Shown piece after piece: positions 1 to 3,908 of a DNA stretch of 6,013 nucleotides; position 1 is the first letter of the stretch, and each line of letters opens with the position of its first letter. The notes beneath the pieces were generated by a model. That model had not been told where the DNA came from. It saw nothing but the letters and a program-made list of their open reading frames with translations, and did no database searches. Position numbers and translations under genes: made by a program. Location: positions 1 through 6,013 of the forward strand of contig JAFUTM010000328.1 in assembly GCA_017484235.1 (NCBI GenBank). The letters are read 5' to 3'. The DNA comes from Selenomonadaceae bacterium (GTDB lineage: Bacteria; Bacillota; Negativicutes; Selenomonadales; Selenomonadaceae).

Positions 1-2200
1 AGTAGCCGGTTTCGCGATAAATAGTAGAAACTAGTTCCGGCACGCTCACATTTTGTGCCAGTTCACGCCACGTATTTAATTTTTGTAAAAATGATACAGA
101 CTTTTTTAATAAGGATACAGGTAAGTTTAGCGGATTCATTTCAGGCGTTGAGGCGGCTGCCGTCGTCAATACCGTTATAAAGTCTTCATATCGTGAAGCT
201 ATTCGCAATGACGCCAGCTCAGAGGCATTAAAGCCGCCAATCGGTGAGAGCATTACCGCTGCAAGTGGTATATTTTGCCGCGCATTGTCCAGCACGGTAA
301 GCAGTGAAACCATAATTTGTATTTCCAATGCTTTAAAATAATTTTTATCGCCAATGGAATAGGCCGGTATTTCATTTTTTTCAAAAACGTCCATTACGTG
401 ATTTGCTGAGGATTCCTGTGAACGCAGCAATACTACAATGTCTCGGTATTTAATTGTGCGATATTTATTGTCGTCTTTGTCATAGATTTGCGTGTTAGAT
501 TTAATCAGATTTTTAATTCGGTCGGCAATCACTTGCGCCTCACGTTCGATATTGTGTACATATTCTTGATATTTAGCATTATCGTCGTCCTCTTCCAACG
601 GCGCAGATTTATTATCATTAATCAAATAAAATTCTGTAGGGCTGTCCAAAGTGTTACCAATATCCGTTGTGTAATCCATACCATAGTTTAAGCGAGCATC
701 CTTATCGTAAGGTATTTCCATTGCCTCTTTTGTCATCAGTCGCTCAAATACAAAGTTTACTGCATTTAACACTTCACGCCGGCTGCGAAAGTTTTGCGAT
801 AAATCAATTCTAAGGCAATCGTCATAATTGACCGCCTTATCATTTTGGGCAGCATAATCTTTTGTTGTAGGATAGCTGTTGTATTTATCCATAAACAATG
901 TTGGATCTGCCAGTCTAAAGCGATAAATGCTCTGCTTTACATCGCCGACCGCAAAGAAGTTTGCCTTCAACGGATCAGATATTATTGTCAAAATTGCGTC
1001 CTGCACACCGTTAGTATCTTGATATTCATCAACCATTACCGCGTGATACTTTTTGCGCAGTGCAGCCGCTGTAGATTTATCCGACAAAATCTTTAATGCA
1101 AGATGTTCCATATCGTTGAAGTCAATTATGTTTTTGTCGCGCTTTGCCGCACTATAAGCCTGTATAAAATCCAGTGTCACTTGAATTAAAGTATCAATTG
1201 AAGGTTTCATTGATCTGAGGTCTTCAATCATTTCTGTCTCCGTTGCAAAGAAGTATTTATCGCGTAAAGTTTTTATTGATGTCTTATATTCATCGCGGCT
1301 CATTTGGATTGCGTTTTTTGCGTCCTCGTCTACCTTCTTACGGACGGCTTTAAGATTTTGAAATTTATAATTCATCATTTCATTATAAATGCATTGCCAA
1401 TCATTACTGTTAGCTGCTTTTTTTAATTGTAAAAGGACATTGTGCAGGTCGTCTTCTATGGTTTCGACATAGATACTATTCGCGCAGGCAAGATTATATG
1501 TGACCAGGCACTCATCATAAGCCGCGTCAAGTACAAATTTTATGTGTTTAATAGCGGAGTCATACCAGAAAGTGTCCTTTAATTTAGCGTCTTCGTCTAT
1601 ATTAAACGATTCCGTCAACGATTGAAGCCATTCTTCAGGATAAGGCTGGCTCTGTGAAAATTTATAGAGATCCAAAATTAAATCATAGAGTTTACTGTCG
1701 CCTCTTTCCGTACCGCCAAAGTCATCAGTAAACTTACCAAAATTTTTATCGCCGGACTCGTATTTACTTTCAAAGAGTTCAGCAATTACGTCTTGTTTAA
1801 TCAAATTTAATTCCTGCTCATCAGCCAGCCGGAATTTTGGATCTAAATCTATTTTTGAGAAGTGCCGTTTGAGCAGCGTTTGACAAAAGGCGTGCAGTGT
1901 CATTATGGACGCGCCGCTCATTAAAACAAGCTGCCTTTCGAGCCGTTCAATCGTTTCCATATCCGTTTTAACTTTCAGTTCGGCCTTTAACGCGCTATGC
2001 AGACGTGTACGCATTTCTGCGGCTGCTGCGTTGGTGAATGTTACTATGAGTAGCTTATCAACATCACACTCGCCGTCCAAAATCATCTTCTTTATTCGTT
2101 CAATAAGGACCCTCGTTTTGCCGGAACCTGCTGCTGCTGCCACCAGTAGATTTTTATTGCGAATGGAAACGGCTTGTTGTTGTTCGTCAGTCAATACCAT
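1..2200 (-). CDS. addA: ATP-dependent helicase/nuclease subunit A (AddA), N-terminal 733 codons, 3' end outside window
   Basis: AddA is the UvrD/Rep-type superfamily 1 helicase-nuclease subunit that, with AddB, resects double-strand breaks for RecA loading in the cytoplasm. The frame is open from the ATG at 2200 to the left edge. Visible motifs, in order: Q motif LTDEQQQAV (3-11), Walker A AAAAGSGKT (21-29), motif Ia IVTFTNAAAAEMRTRL (52-67), motif Ib TLHAFC (101-106), the AddA hallmark DFNDMEHLAL (from 360), Walker B VDEYQDT (390-396), GDVKQSIYRFR (419-429), LSQNFRSR (467-474), RDIVVLLRS (586-594) and SPIGGF (652-657). The visible part ends in an IYRETGY segment, as in AddA. Full-length relatives are about 1,200 residues, so motifs V-VI and the C-terminal nuclease domain should lie off the left edge. 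The start is set by GAGGTGA four bases upstream. The gene has its own promoter; addB, often immediately upstream, is not here. Family assignment is firm; an intact nuclease domain cannot be verified. Confidence 0.95.
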   Translation of the reverse strand, partial: MVLTDEQQQAVSIRNKNLLVAAAAGSGKTRVLIERIKKMILDGECDVDKLLIVTFTNAAAAEMRTRLHSALKAELKVKTDMETIERLERQLVLMSGASIMTLHAFCQTLLKRHFSKIDLDPKFRLADEQELNLIKQDVIAELFESKYESGDKNFGKFTDDFGGTERGDSKLYDLILDLYKFSQSQPYPEEWLQSLTESFNIDEDAKLKDTFWYDSAIKHIKFVLDAAYDECLVTYNLACANSIYVETIEDDLHNVLLQLKKAANSNDWQCIYNEMMNYKFQNLKAVRKKVDEDAKNAIQMSRDEYKTSIKTLRDKYFFATETEMIEDLRSMKPSIDTLIQVTLDFIQAYSAAKRDKNIIDFNDMEHLALKILSDKSTAAALRKKYHAVMVDEYQDTNGVQDAILTIISDPLKANFFAVGDVKQSIYRFRLADPTLFMDKYNSYPTTKDYAAQNDKAVNYDDCLRIDLSQNFRSRREVLNAVNFVFERLMTKEAMEIPYDKDARLNYGMDYTTDIGNTLDSPTEFYLINDNKSAPLEEDDDNAKYQEYVHNIEREAQVIADRIKNLIKSNTQIYDKDDNKYRTIKYRDIVVLLRSQESSANHVMDVFEKNEIPAYSIGDKNYFKALEIQIMVSLLTVLDNARQNIPLAAVMLSPIGGFNASELASLRIASRYEDFITVLTTAAASTPEMNPLNLPVSLLKKSVSFLQKLNTWRELAQNVSVPELVSTIYRETGY

Positions 2201-2204
2201 TAAA

Positions 2205-2211
2205 TCACCTC
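2205..2211 (-). promoter_or_regulatory. Ribosome binding site of addA
   Basis: On the minus strand this reads GAGGTGA, followed by TTTA and the ATG at 2200. It is a strong Shine-Dalgarno match and fixes the addA start, leaving the Q motif at residues 3-11 as expected for AddA. Confidence 0.85.
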
Positions 2212-2244
2212 AATTTTTGAAAGGAAATATAAGCGCTGATTTTT

Positions 2245-2273
2245 ATTTTAACAAACGAAATAAACTGAGTCAA
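2245..2273 (-). promoter_or_regulatory. Sigma-70/sigma-A type promoter of addA
   Basis: On the minus strand a -35 box TTGACT (2273-2268) is separated by exactly 17 nt from a -10 box TAAAAT (2250-2245). Each box differs from consensus at one position. The -10 box ends about 45 nt upstream of the addA ATG, which leaves a leader of roughly 35-40 nt including the ribosome binding site. It lies downstream of the TPR operon terminator, so addA is probably transcribed independently of the TPR genes. This is a sequence-based call; no start site has been measured. Confidence 0.8.
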
Positions 2274-2280
2274 CCAGTTT
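2262..2280. promoter_or_regulatory. Short inverted repeat over the addA -35 box (possible operator)
   Basis: AAACTG (2262-2267) and CAGTTT (2275-2280) form a perfect 6-bp inverted repeat with a 7-nt spacer. The spacer contains most of the -35 element. The position suits a repressor site for a dimeric regulator, but a 6-bp repeat in AT-rich DNA may be chance. It does not match an SOS (LexA) box that I recognise. Confidence 0.3.
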
Positions 2281-2295
2281 GCAACTCATCACAAT

Positions 2296-2319
2296 AAAAA
2301 AAGCAGGTTTGTCGCCTGC
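2296..2319 (-). terminator. Rho-independent terminator of the TPR operon
   Basis: Read on the minus strand, GCAGG (2319-2315) pairs with CCTGC (2307-2303) across a 7-nt loop; a G-T wobble can add a sixth pair. The stem is followed at once by seven T residues (2302-2296). It begins 27 nt past the TAA of the 515-residue TPR gene and ends before the addA promoter, so it should insulate addA from read-through. The plus strand also has a T-rich tract after the stem (2321-2330), so the hairpin could work in both directions, although no plus-strand gene precedes it. Confidence 0.85.
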
Positions 2320-2346
2320 CTTTTTATTTTGATCATTTACTTATAT

Positions 2347-3894
2347 TTAGCCGTTGTAGCCAAGTTCGCGTGCCTTTGCAAAGTCAATTTCTGCTCGTGC
2401 ATTGTCACCCATCATCTGATAAATTAATCCGCGCAGATGATAAGGCTTGCCGTCATTTGGTCTAAATTCTATCACTTTATTCATATCTTTCAATGCGGCT
2501 TCAAGATTGCCGGACATTGCATACGCTATCGCGCGATTGTTGTACGCGACCACATAATTTGGATCAAGTTCAATTGCTTTAGAAAAGTCGGCTACCGCCT
2601 TGTTATAATCTTTTAAAGTGTGGTAAATGAGACCACGATTGTAGTATGCTTCAAAATATTGCGGATTGAGTTCGATTGCCTTATTAAAATCGGCTATCGC
2701 CTCATTGTATTGTTGCAAGTCAAAACGTGCATTGCCTCTGTTGTAGTACGTCATTGCATCATTCGGATTGAGAGTAAGTGCCTTCATATAATCAGCTATC
2801 GCCTGTGTGTAGTTTTTTAAATCAGCATAAGCGAGACCGCGATTGCTGTAAGCTTCCACATAGTTTGGATTGATAGCAATTGCTTTATTATAATTAGCTA
2901 TCGCCTCATTGTATTGTTGCATATTTTGATAAGCAATGCCGCGATTATAATATGCTTCCGCCATATCTGGATTGATAGTGATTGCCTTCGTGTAATCAGA
3001 AATTGCTGCAGTGTAATTTTTTAAATCAGCATAAGCGAGACCACGATTGTTATACGCATAATCATCATTCGGATTGAGTGAGATAACTTTATTAAAGTCG
3101 GCTATCGCTGCCGTGTAGTTTCGCAAGTTAGAGTAAGCATTGCCGCGATTGTTATAAGCAAACGTAAAATTCGAATTCAATTGCAGTGCTTCATTATATT
3201 TCGCAATTGCACCATTATAATCGCCTTGATAATATAACTTATTGCCTTCTTCCAACAGTAAATTAGTCACAAATTCATTATCAGCCTGTTCATATTCGGC
3301 TTGTATCGCCGTGCGTTCTGAGTCAGTTGTCGCAGTTTCAGCACGTTTGCGTAAATCTTCAATTTTACGGTCATTTTCAGCCGCCGCCTGTGCCGCTGCA
3401 TTATTCTGATTGACAATATTTGCACGGATTTGAGCGTCACGATTCAGCCAAGCTCTGACTTCCGCGTTATCAACATTAACCTTAACTGTTGCTTTCCATA
3501 CTATTACGGTAACTGTGTTAGACAGTTGATTCACCGTCTTATCATACTTCACGTCGCCGACGACTTCATAATTGTTGCTCGTAATAGCAGAAATTTCATC
3601 ATCAGACAAGTTGCCGTTTATAGATTGGGCATATGTCCGCAGGTAGACGCCTGCCTGTTCGGTAGCGTTCTTTATTGCGTTTCGACGTGCACGTTGTTTG
3701 GCGATTTCTTGTGATTCATACTGATTGGAATAATCTTCGCCAACGCCGGTGTACATTCTAACCTCTGCGTGTGCAACAGAAATCAATGGCATCGCCAAAT
3801 TAATATTAGGCGGATAAAATGCTGGTACTATTATCAAGCCACCACACATCACTGACGCTAAGATACTTTGTCTAATCATTTTGTTTATGTACAT
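2347..3894 (-). CDS. Exported TPR protein, 9 tandem TPRs, with FlgT/LPP20-like N-terminal domain
   Basis: A 515-residue protein, probably a periplasmic or surface-exposed protein-binding scaffold; the partner is unknown. Residues 1-43 look like a Sec signal peptide: basic start (K5, R8), hydrophobic core around 11-26, and AHA before E44. Residues about 47-142 form an alpha/beta domain with an AKQRARRNAIKNATEQAG helix (65-82), then SINGNLSDDEI and a valine-rich strand pair (VTVIVWKATVKVNV). This resembles the FlgT N-terminal/LPP20 family in pattern, a tentative match. Residues about 150-209 are a charged, Ala/Gln/Glu-rich, probably coiled-coil linker. Residues 210-515 are exactly nine 34-residue TPRs of the YNNRG...AI.DY.KAI.LNPN type, ending in LGYNG. 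The ATG at 3894 is chosen because AAAGGAG lies 7 nt upstream. It is second in the operon, 12 nt after its larger paralog. Architecture is certain; function is not. Confidence 0.93.
   Translation of the reverse strand: MYINKMIRQSILASVMCGGLIIVPAFYPPNINLAMPLISVAHAEVRMYTGVGEDYSNQYESQEIAKQRARRNAIKNATEQAGVYLRTYAQSINGNLSDDEISAITSNNYEVVGDVKYDKTVNQLSNTVTVIVWKATVKVNVDNAEVRAWLNRDAQIRANIVNQNNAAAQAAAENDRKIEDLRKRAETATTDSERTAIQAEYEQADNEFVTNLLLEEGNKLYYQGDYNGAIAKYNEALQLNSNFTFAYNNRGNAYSNLRNYTAAIADFNKVISLNPNDDYAYNNRGLAYADLKNYTAAISDYTKAITINPDMAEAYYNRGIAYQNMQQYNEAIANYNKAIAINPNYVEAYSNRGLAYADLKNYTQAIADYMKALTLNPNDAMTYYNRGNARFDLQQYNEAIADFNKAIELNPQYFEAYYNRGLIYHTLKDYNKAVADFSKAIELDPNYVVAYNNRAIAYAMSGNLEAALKDMNKVIEFRPNDGKPYHLRGLIYQMMGDNARAEIDFAKARELGYNG
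2350..3267 (-). repeat. Nine 102-bp (34-residue) TPR-coding repeats
   Basis: From residue 210 to the last codon before the stop, the protein divides into nine units of exactly 34 residues with no indels. Each has the TPR pattern (Y-N-R-G near positions 4-8, A-Y at 10-11, A-I at about 20-21, N-P at 32-33). A higher-order period of two units is visible: units 3 and 5 share RGLAYADLKNYT, and units 4 and 6 share QQYNEAIA. Eight-base and longer identical DNA blocks recur 204 bp apart, such as the block starting at 2821 and at 3025. Confidence 0.9.
3275..3532 (-). repeat. Inter-paralog repeat, downstream-gene copy (linker and end of N-terminal domain)
   Basis: This stretch aligns without gaps to 5756-6013 at a constant offset of 2481 bp. 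By eye I count about 26 differences in 258 positions, roughly 90% identity, with a fully identical 44-bp block at 3275-3318. It encodes the charged linker and the last strands of the N-terminal domain. The match ends at the right edge only because the window ends. Confidence 0.9.
3766..3894 (-). other. Predicted Sec signal peptide of the 515-residue TPR protein
   Basis: The 43-residue N-terminus has a short basic n-region, a hydrophobic stretch (ILASVMCGGLIIVPAF) and a second apolar segment ending in VAHA before E44, a good signal peptidase I site. It is longer than most signal peptides and has prolines (PP, 28-29) in the middle, so retention as a membrane anchor is a minor alternative. The Cys at residue 18 has no proper lipobox. 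Confidence 0.75.
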
Positions 3895-3901
3895 TTTCTA
3901 A

Positions 3902-3908
3902 CTCCTTT
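3902..3908 (-). promoter_or_regulatory. Ribosome binding site of the second TPR gene, overlapping the upstream stop codon
   Basis: The minus strand reads AAAGGAG seven bases before the ATG at 3894. Its first bases overlap the TAA stop (3909-3907) of the upstream paralog. This arrangement suggests coupled translation of the two TPR genes and supports a single operon. Confidence 0.85.

Noticed and set aside
488..1096. Two plus-strand open frames (488-691 and 845-1096)
   Set aside because: Both are antisense to conserved AddA motifs (including GDVKQSIYRFR and Walker B) and have low-complexity, Ile/Cys-rich translations typical of shadow frames.
2232..2237. AGCGCT palindrome in the addA leader
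   Set aside because: Only 6 bp, with no extension on either side; expected by chance.
1905..2297. Plus-strand open frame of 130 codons
   Set aside because: It lies antisense to the addA start, Walker A and promoter region and has no recognisable domain or ribosome binding site.
3832..3894. Lipoprotein signal at Cys18 of the 515-residue protein
   Set aside because: The preceding residues are S-V-M, and Met at the -1 position does not fit a lipobox. A better signal peptidase I site (AHA before E44) follows.
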